IMG/VR virus record: IMGVR_UViG_3300048837_000398
Location: 39,012 to 103,011 of that record
Strand: one strand, 5' to 3'
Length of the DNA stretch: 64,000 bases
Source of the DNA: a virus
Every line of letters begins with the position of its first letter. The stretch's first letter is position 1. This document shows, piece after piece, positions 31,661 to 43,520 of this stretch. The translations under genes were made by a program, and so were the position numbers. The notes under the pieces were generated by a model. That model did not search any database, had not been told where the DNA came from, and saw only the letters and a program-made list of their open reading frames with translations.

Positions 31661-33867
31661 TGGCTTTAACAAAAATACGGATTGGTAAACAGCTTGCTGC
31701 TTCATCTAATCCACGATCAATTTTAATTACGGACTCTTCTTCAGAGCCCACCTATCACGCACCAACTACAGGATCAGACTCTCTCCTTATGTGGGATGAC
31801 TCTGCTTCTAACTGGGCACCTGCGGTTTTGGGTACAAATCTGTCGTTCTCCGGTACAACTCTTAATGCGTCTGCTGGAGCGGGTGGTTATGCAACTATCC
31901 AAGAAGAAGGTTCTACAGTAGGCTCAGGTAATACTACGATCAACTTTATTGGTGCTGGTATTACTGCTGCCAATGCTGGTGGTGGAGTAACTTCTGTCAC
32001 CATTGATCCCACTCTTAACGCTCTTGCTGGTTTAGATGCTGCTGCTGGCTATCTAGTGATGACTGGTGCAGATACGTTTGCTAAGAGAACAATCACAGGA
32101 ACTTCTAACAGGGTTACCGTTTCTAATGGTGATGGCACTACTGGAAATCCAGTAATCGACATTTCTGCTAGCTATGTTGGCCAAACTTCTATCACCACGT
32201 TAGGTACGATCGGAACAGGTACTTGGAACGCTACTGCGATTTCTGCTGTTAAAGGCGGTACAGGACAAACATCCTATGCTGTAGGAGACACTCTCTACGC
32301 AGACACTACTACATCTCTTGCTAAGAGAACGATAGGCTCCGCTGGCAACTTTATGCGTGTTTCTGGTGGTTTACCTGTTTGGGCTACGGCTGCCTCGACT
32401 GATCTTTCAGACACAGCTAACATCGCCTTACTTAACGCTACTCAAACCTTTACAGGCACAAACACATTCTCGAATAATATTACTGTGCCTGTTACTCCGA
32501 CAGCTGCTGGCCACGCTACTTCTAAGCAGTACGTAGATGGTTTAGTACAAGGCATTTCTGCTAAAGAATCAGTTCGTGTTCTTTTAGACGTCGACTCTTT
32601 AGATGTTGCGAGCAGAACCGCTCAAACAATTGTGTGGGCTTCAGCTCCTTCAACAATTGATGGCGTAACAATGACTGTGAACGACAGAATGTTAATTATA
32701 AGTTCTAACCCTGAATACCATCCTGGTATCTATATTTATAGTGGAACTAATACTTGGACACGTTCTACAGATGCAAATATATGGGATGAATTAATTTCTG
32801 CTTTCGTATTTGTAGAAGAAGGTACTACTTACAAAGACACTGGTTGGTTATGTACAGTAGACGCTGGTGGTACGATAGGTACTACAAACGTTACTTGGGT
32901 ACAATTCTCGGCTGCAGGTCAAGTAGAAGCTGGTACTGGTTTAACAAAGTCTGGCAATACTATTAACGCTATTGGCACTGCTGGACGTATTGTAGCTAAT
33001 GCAGATTCTTTAGATCTTGCTACAACTGCTGTTACTCCTGCATCTTATGGCTCAGCCACTCAAGTAGCTACATTCACTGTAGATGCTTATGGACGTTTGA
33101 CTACTGCTGGCAACACTACTATCGCTCTTACAGATACTAATATATCTAACTTCAACGAAGCTGCTCAAGATGCGGTTGGTAGCATTCTTACGGATACGGC
33201 TACTATTGACTTTACGTATAGTGATGCTGGTAATACAATTACTGCTGACGTTATTAATGCTTCTATCACCTTTGCTAAGATTCAAAATATTAGCACGGAT
33301 CGTCTTATTGGGCGCGATGCTGCTGGTTCTGGCGTAACTACTGAGATCGCCGTTACTAATGGTTTACAATTTACAGGCTCTAATTCTATAGGGCACTCTA
33401 CTACGGGAGCTGGAACACCCACCTTAAGCGGGTCGAACGTTCTTGCTACACTAGTTATCGACTCATGGGGTCACGTAACTGGCGCAACAACACGAGCGTT
33501 CAGCATAGATGATCTCTCTGAAGTAGTTATAACAGGAGTAACTTCTGGTCAAGTACTGACGTATAACGGCACTAACTGGGTAAATGGAGCTGCTTCAGGT
33601 TCTATCACAGAGGCTTACGTAGATTCATTTACTGGTAACAATCTTGACTTAGATAGCAACTCTGCTGTCGTAAATGTTGATGGTACGCCAACTGCCTTTA
33701 CGGCTCCTTCTGATCTCACTAAGTTATTTGTGTACCGTAACGGTATCATGCTGTCACGTACAGGTACTGTTTCACGCGATTACTCTGTGAATACTGGAAC
33801 ACACGTTATCACTTTCTCTGTAGACATCGCCGCTGGAGAGACTCTTAAATTTGTAAAAATCTCTTAA
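31660..33867 (+). CDS. Large tail-fibre protein
   Basis: A 735 aa fibre. Repeats include RTITGTSNRVTVSNGDGTTG, GTGTWNATAISAVKGGTG and VSGGLPVWATAA, the peptide style of phage long fibres with beta-helical shafts. The C-terminal part (FVYRNGIMLSRTG) is a receptor-tip-like beta domain. All Trp are TGG here. One segment is homologous to the UGA-containing region of the next fibre, where Phe stands at the UGA position, consistent with an aromatic residue. Confidence 0.75.
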   Translation: MALTKIRIGKQLAASSNPRSILITDSSSEPTYHAPTTGSDSLLMWDDSASNWAPAVLGTNLSFSGTTLNASAGAGGYATIQEEGSTVGSGNTTINFIGAGITAANAGGGVTSVTIDPTLNALAGLDAAAGYLVMTGADTFAKRTITGTSNRVTVSNGDGTTGNPVIDISASYVGQTSITTLGTIGTGTWNATAISAVKGGTGQTSYAVGDTLYADTTTSLAKRTIGSAGNFMRVSGGLPVWATAASTDLSDTANIALLNATQTFTGTNTFSNNITVPVTPTAAGHATSKQYVDGLVQGISAKESVRVLLDVDSLDVASRTAQTIVWASAPSTIDGVTMTVNDRMLIISSNPEYHPGIYIYSGTNTWTRSTDANIWDELISAFVFVEEGTTYKDTGWLCTVDAGGTIGTTNVTWVQFSAAGQVEAGTGLTKSGNTINAIGTAGRIVANADSLDLATTAVTPASYGSATQVATFTVDAYGRLTTAGNTTIALTDTNISNFNEAAQDAVGSILTDTATIDFTYSDAGNTITADVINASITFAKIQNISTDRLIGRDAAGSGVTTEIAVTNGLQFTGSNSIGHSTTGAGTPTLSGSNVLATLVIDSWGHVTGATTRAFSIDDLSEVVITGVTSGQVLTYNGTNWVNGAASGSITEAYVDSFTGNNLDLDSNSAVVNVDGTPTAFTAPSDLTKLFVYRNGIMLSRTGTVSRDYSVNTGTHVITFSVDIAAGETLKFVKIS

Positions 33868-33870
33868 TAC

Positions 33871-36800
33871 ATGGCTACTCAACTCAAGTTAAACCAGCTA
33901 CAGCAAGAAGGAGCTACTTCCAATCAAGTAATTGCCTGGAACGGTTCTGCTTGGGCCCCAACTACTAACGGTTCTGGAACCGTTACGGAAGTAGCTGCAA
34001 CACAACCTGCCGCAGGTCTTACGATTACTGGCGGTCCTATTACTTCTACAGGAACATTTACTTTTGCCCTCGCTAACGATCTTGCTGGGCTCGAAGGTCT
34101 TTCGACCACGGGCCTTGCAGTTCGTACTGGCGACGGAGTTTGAGCGACAAGAAGTATCGTAAGTTCTTCTGTTGCAGACTCTTTTGCAGGAATAGGTATA
34201 GGTAATGGTGATGGTTCAGGTAATCCAACTATAAATGTTAACACTGACAACTCGACAATTAAATTATCTGTAGAAGCTGCTACAACAGCTGACATAACAC
34301 TTTCAGGTACGCAGACGATTGATGGAATAGCTCTATCTGCTGGTCAACGTTGTTTAGTTCAAAACCAAAGTTCAGGTCAAGATAACGGTATCTGGACAGT
34401 GGCTTCAGGCTCTTGGACTCGCTCAACTGATTACAACACAACAGCAAAAGCAGAGCATGGACTTATCGTATTCGTACAAGGTGGGACAGTCAACGGAAAC
34501 AAATTCTTCAAAGTTGACCAATCTAAACCGACTATTGGAACTACTCCTCTAACATTTACAGAAGTATTTGGAGCTACGGGAGATGGTAACGGAATATACT
34601 CGGGTTCAGGTAATATAGCAACCGCTGCTGTAGCTACTGTAGCATCTGGCTCTACATTTACGATTGATTATAATGGAGGAGCTGATGCCATCTTAGTTTC
34701 TGATAGTGGAAGTTCTACTACGATTAAATCTAAGAATGGATCTAATGCCGCTCTTGTTGATAATGCGTCAGTGACCCTTAGCGCAGGAAGTAATAGTGCA
34801 ACCCTCACATCTACAGGCTACGATGTTGTTACTAATGTTGGTGGCCCGCAATTATCTCTTAATGCTACTGAAGCGTTAATTTTTAAAGGTTCTCAACAGC
34901 TTCTTGTTAGGGCAGGAGATTCATCGCTTGGAACAGGAACGTATTATTACCAAGCGGACAGCACAAACTCGAAACTGTACTTAAAAGCATCTACGTCTGA
35001 GCTAGATATAAATGCTACGCGCTCTCTCGCTAAGGCACCTTATCACGCTCTGCAAGGGCATAACTCTACAACTCAAGCTGAGTTACGTCTGTACGAGCAA
35101 TCTTCTGCAGGTAATAACTACACAGCAATCAAAGCTCAAAACCAATCTGCAGATATTACGTACACATTACCAGCTGTTGCACCAGCTTCCGATGGGCACG
35201 TACTTTCCGCTACTACAGCAGGAGTTATGTCTTGGATTGCTAATGGTAGTGGAGGTGATGGTAATGGTATCTACTCAGGTTCTGGAACGATTGCTTCTGC
35301 GGCTGTCGCGAAGTTAACTGCTTCATCTACGTTTACAATTGACTGGTCAGATAATACGAATGCCTTACACTTTATCGACACTACAGGAACATTCTTGTTA
35401 AACGATAAAACTGCAAATAATGGTGTATATGGAACTGCTACTACGTCAGAACTGTATTCAGTAGAAGCGTATATGCGTCTTAGCTCTTCGGGTGGTGGGA
35501 CTGATACTAACGTACCTCTCAACATCTTATTGGGTCACCTTAGCATGAACTCCGTTATTTCTCCCAGTCAGATAACGGCTAACCAAAATAACTATGCACC
35601 AGCAGACTTACAGACTGCGAATGTTGTACGATTGAATTCTGACGCTTCAAGAAATATAACTGGTCTTTCAACAGCATCTGCTACTAAGGTTGCTGGTTGG
35701 GTATTAACTCTTCATAATGTAGGCTCGTTTGATATTGTACTAAAGAATGAAGATGCGGCTTCAACTGCGGCATACAGATTTGCTTTAGGTGCTGATGTAA
35801 CGATTGGAGCAGGACGTTCTCATACACTCATTTACGACAGTACTTCTTCTCGTTGGAGATCTTTTGCTAGTGACACAACTGGAGCTGGAGGCGGGATAAC
35901 ATCTCTTAATGGGCTTACAGCTGCAACTCAAACATTTGCTACAGGAACTTCAGGTACAGATTTTAATATCGATTCTACAACCTCTACGCATACGTTTCAT
36001 ATACCAGATGCTTCTGCATCAAATAGGGGATTAGTTACTACTGGAACTCAGACATTTGCTGGCAATAAGACTTTTAATGGAACTGTTTCTATAGGATCAA
36101 CTACTCCAACTGTACAATCTAATAGTGCGTTAACTACGGCAACTACATATACAATTGGTAATTCGTCAAGCACTCTTAATGTTGGAGGTAGTTCTGGCAT
36201 CGTAAACATTACATCTTCGGCTGCTTCAGGTGTTGCCATCACGGTGGATACTTCTACAGCTGTAGGAGCTTCTACCCGGTTTGGTACAGGAACATATTCG
36301 GCGACTTCAGGAACAATATCTTCGTTCTTAGTAGGCAACGGATTTGCACCGACTTCAGGTACAGGTGTGTATAACGCACTATCCTTTGTAAATTCACTTA
36401 ACCAAAGTGGAGGTGCTAGCGGCATCACACGATTACTTTATCTCAATCCGACGTTAACTGCTATTGCAGATCTTAGAGCTTTAGAATTTACAGCTTCTTA
36501 TACAGCTAGCTCAGGAACTGGTGCGACAACAGGTTTACGAATATCCCCAACGTATAACTTAACGTCAACTCAATCTGGTACCCAACGTGGGGTACATATT
36601 GTGCCCACACTAACAGCCTTAGTTTCTGCAGGACAGTTTAGAGGTATAGATGTTGAAACAAGTAATGCCAACATGATTGGTGTTTACCAGTCTGGTGCTC
36701 TTACTACAAATAACTTTGTAGGACGCACTTCATTTGGTACAACATCTGCACCACACGCTTCTGCCGCAATAGATGTAGTAACTACGTCGACAGGTGTTGG

Positions 36801-37239
36801 ACTACCAGTAATGACTTCTACGCAACGTGATGCTATCAGCTCACCTCGTCAAGGATTGATGATCTACAATACAACTGACGATAAAGTATCAGTTCGTAGA
36901 GCATCTGATTGGGTTGATGTTGCTCCTGACAGGGCTACAATTAATGCGCAAACAGGAACAACTTATACTCTTGTGCTTGGAGATGCTGGTAAAACAGTAA
37001 CTATGGACAACGCTTCACCAATGACATTAACAATTCCTGCTAATGGAACTGTTGCATTCCCAGTTGGAACAACCATTGACGTTGTCCGTAAAGGTGCGGG
37101 AACCCTCACAATAGCAATCACAACAGATACACTCCGTTCAGCAAGTTCATATGTTAAGCTTGCTTCTCAATATTCTGGCGCAACTTTATTGAAAATCGCA
37201 ACTACTGAGTGGATTTTATTTGGTAACTTATCTGCATAA
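33871..37239 (+). CDS. Very large tail-fibre protein with one UGA (Trp)
   Basis: An 1122 aa fibre, continuous only if UGA at 34141-34143 is Trp (GDGV-W-ATRSIVSSS). In many fibres this position follows the pattern W-x-x-R-(T/S)-(L/I) before an NGDG-GNP motif, which is present here. It contains two copies of GDGNGIYSGSG-type repeats (near 34580 and 35262), a LNGLTAATQTFATGTSG segment, DASASNRGLVTTGTQTF, and ends in a beta domain. It is the main candidate for receptor binding. Confidence 0.78.
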
Positions 37240-37241
37240 TT

Positions 37242-38165
37242 ATGACACAAAAACACGTAGGAATAAAAGCATCTGCAATGGCTCCTAGTGGACCATCTTA
37301 TGCTCTAGATTCATATGAAACAAATTTAGGATGAGCTTTTAGCTTACGCAGATTGCGTACCGGCTATACCGGAAACGCAATTAGAGTAAAAAGAAGTTCA
37401 GACAATACCCAGCAAGATATAGGGTTTGATGGTGAAGATCTCGATGTAGCTGCTCTGGAATCTTTCGTAGGAGCTAATACGGGTTACGTCGTTACGTTCT
37501 ACGATCAGTCAGGCAATAGTAGGAATCTAGAAACCGTAAGTTCGGATGGAACTTCTCCACGAATAATTATAAGTGGTACTACTCAAACTGGTACAAATGG
37601 ACGAGTTGGAATATACTTCGATAGCTCACGTGTAGATCGAATTTATAAAGCGGACACTGTAGCTTTGTCGGCTACCGTATCTACATTTGGAGATAACACG
37701 ATGATTTGCACATACAAAGTTGATACTAGTGCTTCTAATTATGTCATATTAAAGCATGGCGACGGTTCAGCAACACCCTCATATACTTTACAAGTACCCT
37801 ACGCCACAGATATTTATTACGATCACGGGAATAACTCAAGTTTACGCTTAAATACTGCGTATCCAGCTGGATACTTTTCCGAAGATTATCACGTCTTAAG
37901 TGGTAGAGCAGGATCTACTACTTTAGGCGAAGATGGTTACGAGAAGCTACGTTTTAATGGTAGTGAAATAGCTTCCACTACGTTTACAGGAAACCAAAGT
38001 AATAGTGCTAAACGTTTTTCAATTGGCGCTAACTATGCCGGGGGCTCAACATATAATACACCTTTTAAAGGACTTTTTCAAGAGGTTATTATCTATAACA
38101 CATTTATTGGTGACAGCGCATTAGCTGCAATCGAATCAAACGCAATAACATACTACGGAACATAA
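37242..38165 (+). CDS. Fibre-associated lectin-like (concanavalin-fold) protein, UGA (Trp)
   Basis: A 307 aa protein starting at ATG 37242; UGA at 37332-37334 joins the N-terminal 30 residues to the rest (ETNLG-W-AFSLRRLRTG). The pattern SLRRLRTGYTGNAIRVKRSS and VVTFYDQSGNSRNL is that of arabinofuranosidase-B-like/LamG-type carbohydrate-binding folds found in phage fibres. It probably binds a capsular or surface glycan. The next gene follows after 2 nt. Confidence 0.68.
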
Positions 38166-38167
38166 CT

Positions 38168-38734
38168 ATGAATAATACATCATTTCCATTAAAAAAGAAC
38201 TTAGTTCTTCCGGCAACAGGTAATCCTAATAAAGGATACTTGCTATTTCCGGCTCAAATGTTTAGTCTATCTTACGACGTAACACCAAGACCTAAACAAC
38301 AACAGATTGATATTGCGCTTACTGTGTCAGAAACCTCTACAGAAGATACAGTATGGATACTCGGTATTTATAAAATAACTGAAGATGGCTTTAGAAATCA
38401 AACTAATTCAACAGAATATTCACAGTACTTAGCTGATAAAACTGCACTTGAAGTAATTCTTTCTTCTAAAGAAGCTGAGCTTGAAATCGCTAATTCAAAT
38501 TTACAAATCGATGAAACTACTCTTCCCCAATATGAGATAGCTGAAGCAGCTTGGCAAGAAGCCTTTACAAATCTTCAAGCTCTACCTATTGTCGAACCAG
38601 TTTACAATACGATCAACCGTTATTCAGAAGTTATAGGTTACTTTAAAGGCGACGGAACTCTGACAAATGAAGGTGTTGAGTGGGCTAAAACAGTATCTTT
38701 CTTAGGAGAACCTTTAGGTAACTACATCGACTAA
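38168..38734 (+). CDS. Hypothetical fibre-cluster protein
   Basis: A 188 aa protein with a beta N-terminal half and a helical coiled-coil middle (TALEVILSSKEAELEIANSN). Possibly a fibre chaperone or attachment protein; no family recognised. TAA overlaps the next ATG as TAATG. Confidence 0.5.
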   Translation: MNNTSFPLKKNLVLPATGNPNKGYLLFPAQMFSLSYDVTPRPKQQQIDIALTVSETSTEDTVWILGIYKITEDGFRNQTNSTEYSQYLADKTALEVILSSKEAELEIANSNLQIDETTLPQYEIAEAAWQEAFTNLQALPIVEPVYNTINRYSEVIGYFKGDGTLTNEGVEWAKTVSFLGEPLGNYID

Positions 38735-39165
38735 TGACACTAACACCAGATATATTACGAGGAATTTACTTACCTGTAGGGCTACCACCTTCTTACTGAA
38801 ATAGTAAGTTGGCTAAAGCTTCTCTCTTTGATCTAGTTACGCTAGTGTCAGGGGGGGATGCTTCGTCCGTAGTGGTTACTCCTACAGGTAACCTTTCTTC
38901 TAACAACGTTCAAGACGCCTTAGAAGAACTTCAAGCGGATATAGATGGTTTATCTAGCGGCACTATCCCTGTCTACACCAAGACATTTACTGACGTCCTT
39001 ACAGATACTATCACTTTTGCTACGCATAGCCTGCCAACTATCCACGGAGTAATAGTGAAGACACCCACTGACGAGTTAGTTAGTACCGAAATCACTATAT
39101 CTGGAACAACAGTTACAATCGATTCAAACGTTTCCTTATTAAATCATAAACTACTTATTTACTAA
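38734..39165 (+). CDS. Small fibre-cluster protein, UGA (Trp) near the N-terminus
   Basis: A 143 aa protein. ATG 38734 overlaps the preceding TAA; UGA at 38797-38799 (LPPSY-W-NSKLAKAS) joins the first 21 residues to the body. The body has NVQDALEELQADIDGL, a helix common in fibre-attachment proteins, then a beta domain. TAA overlaps the next ATG. Without readthrough this start would give only a 21-residue peptide. Confidence 0.6.
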
Positions 39166-39911
39166 TGGCCTCAAAACTAATTTACCACGATCTAGACCTC
39201 GTAAAAGTCTCACAACTTAAACAGGCCAGGATTCAAAATATTACGACCTCAGACAGGACTACGTTAGGTGGAACGCTAAATTCTAATCATGTAGGCTTAC
39301 TTGTCTACGATACTGATTTAGAAACTCTCTATCTGTGGGATGGCACTGCTTGGTTAGCAATCAACACTACCATTACTGGAGCTATGACTCTTAAAGGAGT
39401 TGTAGCGCACAACGCTATAGAGCCGGGCTCACCTGCGGTAGGCGACTACTACATATTTTCTTCGGCAGGCTCCAATACTTGGGAAACTGACGAAGCTGTA
39501 GAAGCTGGAGATCAGGTTGTTTGGGACGGTACTAACTGGCGATACATCAACCGCAACGTTTACGATGCTACTGAAACCTTAGCCGGTAAGATCGAGATAG
39601 CTACTACATCAGAAACTAATACTGGAACTGATGACACACGAGCAGTTACTCCACTTAAGTTAGCTGGATTCATCTCTAACCGAGCTCTCGCCAAAGTCTA
39701 CTTTGCTTCGGGGCTTTCGCTTACAGCCGATACGCCACTTACAGTCACACATAACCTTGGACTCCAGAATCGCAACGCTTTTACTATTAATGTAGTAGAT
39801 TCTACGCACTCATCTATCTCTGTAGATGTAGACTCGACATCCGTTAATGCTCTAACACTTACTTCAGCAGTTGCACTTACTAGTGTGTCTGTCACAATAA
39901 TCGGATTCTAA
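39165..39911 (+). CDS. Tail-fibre-like protein
   Basis: A 248 aa protein with fibre-style segments LLVYDTDLETLYLWDGTAWL, GDQVVWDGTNWRYINRN and ATETLAGKIEIATTSE, ending in a beta domain. TAATG overlaps at both ends join it to its neighbours in one coupled series of fibre genes. Confidence 0.65.
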   Translation: MASKLIYHDLDLVKVSQLKQARIQNITTSDRTTLGGTLNSNHVGLLVYDTDLETLYLWDGTAWLAINTTITGAMTLKGVVAHNAIEPGSPAVGDYYIFSSAGSNTWETDEAVEAGDQVVWDGTNWRYINRNVYDATETLAGKIEIATTSETNTGTDDTRAVTPLKLAGFISNRALAKVYFASGLSLTADTPLTVTHNLGLQNRNAFTINVVDSTHSSISVDVDSTSVNALTLTSAVALTSVSVTIIGF

Positions 39912-40513
39912 TGGCTGATACACTTAACAACGCCCTCAAACTTGCAGAGCTTTCTTCCGATCCTGCCAGTCCATCTTCAGGTTACCAAGCTATTTACGCA
40001 AAGACGGACGGTAAAGTGTATCGTAAAGACTCTTCAGGAGCTACTTCAGAATTAACTAATGTTGCTGGCTCTGGTATAGGCACTCTAAATACTCTTACGG
40101 GAGCTACTCAGACTTTTGCTGCAGGCACTTCAGGATCTGACTTCAATATTTCTTCAGTAGGAACAACTCACACATTCAATATTCCAGACGCAGCTACAAG
40201 TGCTCGTGGCTTAGTAACAACTGGAAGCCAAACGTTTGGAGGAGACAAAGGATTTTTTGGCGCACTTATCGCAGGCAATATTAGTGGGACTTCTGCTGGA
40301 ACACTCAAAATTTCAGGTGGAGATAGCAATTTTGTTACGATCACCGCAGACTATTATAGTGAGAATTGAACACTTAAATTACCGACAACAAATGGTGATC
40401 CGGGTCAAGTTCTTACTACTAATGGATCAGGCGTTACTTCTTGGACAACTGTTTCAGGTGGAGGCGGTCTAACTGAGGCAAAAGCACTAATGATCTCATC
40501 TTTAAGAATATAA
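39911..40513 (+). CDS. Tail-fibre-like protein, UGA (Trp)
   Basis: A 200 aa protein continuous if UGA at 40367-40369 is Trp (YYSEN-W-TLKLPTTNGDPG). The continuation QVLTTNGSGVTSWTTVSGGG is a standard fibre motif. The middle repeats the module found in the 33871-37239 fibre (LNTLTGATQTFAAGTSG and ATSARGLVTTGSQTF), so the two share a duplicated domain. It ends in TAA. Confidence 0.68.
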
Positions 40514-40515
40514 TT

Positions 40516-41718
40516 ATGATTATACTAGATTCAACAACTAAAAAATTACAGGCTTACACATCAGCTACGCCCACTACAGACCTTACTTACTACGTGTCTT
40601 ACATAGACATGTCTTCCTTAGCCGTATCTAACATAGCTTCTGCTAATGGGACTTTTGATGAAACTGCTGATGATATAGTACCAGCCCCTGGAGCCTCTAC
40701 TCAAAGGCAAATTAAATATATGTCTTTACATAATGCAGATAGTCAGCCACACACTGTTACTGTAGTATTAGATGTATCTGGTACAGATACTGTACTTATT
40801 CAAACTGTACTTCAGCCTTCGTACACACTCATCTATAATAATGATGGTAAGTGGGAAGTAGCAACAGGCCCTACCGTATTTGATGAAGCACTCCTCTTAC
40901 CTGGTGTTTTATCAGAACCTGCTAATCCTGCATCAGATACGCTATGGCTTTATTCTAAAAATATATCAGGTAGAATGATGCCTAAGTGGAAAGGTCCATC
41001 TGGATTAGATACTTCTGTTCAACCTTTCTTAGGGCAGAATACAGTTATGATGATGCTACCTCAAGTAACCACTACGATCACTCTATGGGGAATGACTAAT
41101 ACTTCTGTTGGAACTGTTGCTACCCCAACATTAACAGCAGGTAGTCTTTCTACTTCTATGAGAAGGTGGAGATGGACTTCTGCTGCTACAGCAAACGCTG
41201 CTTCAGAAGGTAGAACAGCAGCAGGTTTAGTTTGGAGAGGAGATGCTGCTGGATTGGGAGGATGGTTTTACTCTTGCAGATGGGGCATTGCTTCTACTAC
41301 TGCTAACCAACAAGCAGCAGTTGGTTTATGGGCTGCTACAGGTGCTACTGCTACTACAACAGTTCCTTCTAACTTAGTAAATTGCATTTTTGCAGGTTGG
41401 GATTCAGCAGATACTAATTTGCAGATAATGCACAACGATGCTACTGGAACATGTACTAAGATTGATTTAGGTGTAAATTTTCCAGCCAACGAAACTTTAG
41501 CAGTCTACGAGTTTATGATGTTTGCACCTCCTAATGGATCTTCTGTATTTTATCGTGTAATAAGACTGGATACTGGAGACGTGGCTGAAGGAGAGATTAC
41601 TACTAACTTACCAACTTCTACTACGTTTTTAACAAGACACGAATATATGAATAACGGTGGTACTGCGGCTGCTGTAATTCTTGAAGTATGCCGTATTTAC
41701 ATTGAAACTGACTACTAA
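40516..41718 (+). CDS. Fibre or appendage tip protein
   Basis: A 400 aa beta-rich protein. The C-terminal 230 residues, from MPKWKGPSGLDTSVQPFLGQ, are rich in Trp and Gly and look like a compact globular tip domain. The N-terminal part is a typical fibre connector. It follows the preceding fibre gene by 2 nt. It may be the receptor-binding tip; no family named. Confidence 0.58.
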   Translation: MIILDSTTKKLQAYTSATPTTDLTYYVSYIDMSSLAVSNIASANGTFDETADDIVPAPGASTQRQIKYMSLHNADSQPHTVTVVLDVSGTDTVLIQTVLQPSYTLIYNNDGKWEVATGPTVFDEALLLPGVLSEPANPASDTLWLYSKNISGRMMPKWKGPSGLDTSVQPFLGQNTVMMMLPQVTTTITLWGMTNTSVGTVATPTLTAGSLSTSMRRWRWTSAATANAASEGRTAAGLVWRGDAAGLGGWFYSCRWGIASTTANQQAAVGLWAATGATATTTVPSNLVNCIFAGWDSADTNLQIMHNDATGTCTKIDLGVNFPANETLAVYEFMMFAPPNGSSVFYRVIRLDTGDVAEGEITTNLPTSTTFLTRHEYMNNGGTAAAVILEVCRIYIETDY

Positions 41719-41728
41719 ACTCTTTTAA

Positions 41729-42181
41729 ATGACAGCCATAATCTCTGATGATTGCACGACAATCACAATAAACTCTAACCTTTTTGCCGCAGATAATGTC
41801 TCTAACGTTCTCACTCTAAAGCATGCTGGTACTACGTACACTATTCCAGTAGACGCAGACAACATGGCCGAAGTAGTAGTAAACGCAGAAAGCCTTGCTC
41901 TCGACGAACTGCCTGAAGGTCCATACTTAATTACACTTACCACTACGAACGACGTTTCTACAGTCACAACTGAGCAACTCTGTGTGACGCCAATCTGCTC
42001 GCTAAACTGTGACATGTACACACTCTACACTTCCACTGATAACTTAGAGCAGATCTTAGCTTACGAAGCACTCAAGCTTTCATCTGATTGCGTAACATGC
42101 TCATGCACAGTAATGCAAAAGCTCTACGACAAAGCAACTGCTACTACCGATGCTCCTAACTGCAACTGTCAATCAGCTTAA
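41729..42181 (+). CDS. Cys-rich virion-associated protein
   Basis: A 150 aa protein: a beta sandwich-like N-terminal half and a Cys-rich C-terminal half (CVTPICSLNCDMY, CVTCSC, NCNC). The Cys pairs could bind metal or form disulphides. It overlaps the next, also Cys-rich gene by 32 nt, so the two probably work together. Confidence 0.52.
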   Translation: MTAIISDDCTTITINSNLFAADNVSNVLTLKHAGTTYTIPVDADNMAEVVVNAESLALDELPEGPYLITLTTTNDVSTVTTEQLCVTPICSLNCDMYTLYTSTDNLEQILAYEALKLSSDCVTCSCTVMQKLYDKATATTDAPNCNCQSA

Positions 42182-43520
42182 ATGCGCTTTCGTCAAGTCA
42201 GTTTACGACTACTTCTATTGTCAGACGTACTCACTAGACTGCTGCTTAGACGAAGCTAAAGATCTTTTCTTGAAAGCGAAGCTAGCTACTCAAGAAGAAT
42301 GCCCCCTTTCTCCAGAGGTCGAGTGTGTACTCGCTGAAACTAAGGTCGAAGACTATACACTCGATTGTTCTTCGTTCGATCCTCCCGCCCCCTGCGAAGA
42401 ACAGCTACCGTATTCTATAACAGTCAGCGAGACTTCTAATCAGTTGTATGTTCACACACTCAACAATTATAGTGGCACGGCTAAAGTGTATTATCCAATC
42501 ATGCCTGATACTGGAGGTCAAATAGGCTCTATCACAAGTATTTTAACTAACTCACCTACAGCTACGGCTAGTATGGGAGCGTACGTTTTACAACCAGGAG
42601 CGGTGCTTTACGATTTTGAAATAACAAACACTACCCCAGTCAAAACAGCTACTGGTGTAACTTTACCTATAAACTGGTTTACTCAAGGAGATTCGTACTT
42701 AACAGTAATGAAGTTCGCCAAAACCCAGTTAGACGGAACTGTCAATCCTATAGATCAATTCCTCCAGATTAATGTTAGCCCAATTAATTCACCTTACCTA
42801 AGCTGCAGTGGTTGCACTACTGTTGACCCGTTACACTTGCGGTTTGGTAATGTCAATTGGGCAACAGCCATAAAGAATGTTGTTGAAAATGCAATCTTAA
42901 CTTTGACAGGTTCTGCAAGCAACATAGACTTCGTAGGGTTTAAAGCCGGAAACACCACAGCTACTTCCGCATCTTCAGCAGGACAAGTTTATTTGGCAAC
43001 GTATGTTAAACATCAACCAGCTTCCACATGAATAGGGTTTAGCATAAACCCCACTGTCTCAAACGCCATTTGGTATAATCATATTACTGGGACTCTTAAC
43101 ATTGTTCAACCAAGCCCAACAGGCAACAACCTTCTTACAGGAGGCTTTCTAGAAGATTATTCCATCACTCTAAACGGTCCAACTGGAACAATAGATGTTA
43201 ACTACGATTACAAGCAATTTGGTCCAGTACCTACGGCGTTAGCAAACTTTAACACTTGTGCATTTTTACCGCCAGCATATTCTTCCAACTCGGTGAGCTT
43301 CACAACATCTGGCGATTTGGGCGGTGCTAAAACTTGGACAATCAACATAGTAGTAAACGCAACGAATTACAGTATTGTGCTCACTAACTCGAGCGATGTA
43401 GAAGTTTCTCAGACAACCAATAACTCGCTCGTTTACCAGACCTCTACCTCAGGCACATATACAGCAACTATTACGAGCCCTAATGGCTGCACTTTTACTG
43501 AAGAAATCATACTCGACTAA
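42150..43520 (+). CDS. Cys-rich beta-structured protein, UGA (Trp)
   Basis: A 456 aa protein if UGA at 43029-43031 is Trp (HQPAST-W-IGFSINP). N-terminal 80 residues are helical and Cys-rich (YCQTYSLDCCLDEAKDLF), paired with the previous gene; the rest is beta-rich and ends in an Ig-like domain (TYTATITSPNGCTF). The stop overlaps the next ATG as TAATG. Probably a virion appendage protein. Confidence 0.6.
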
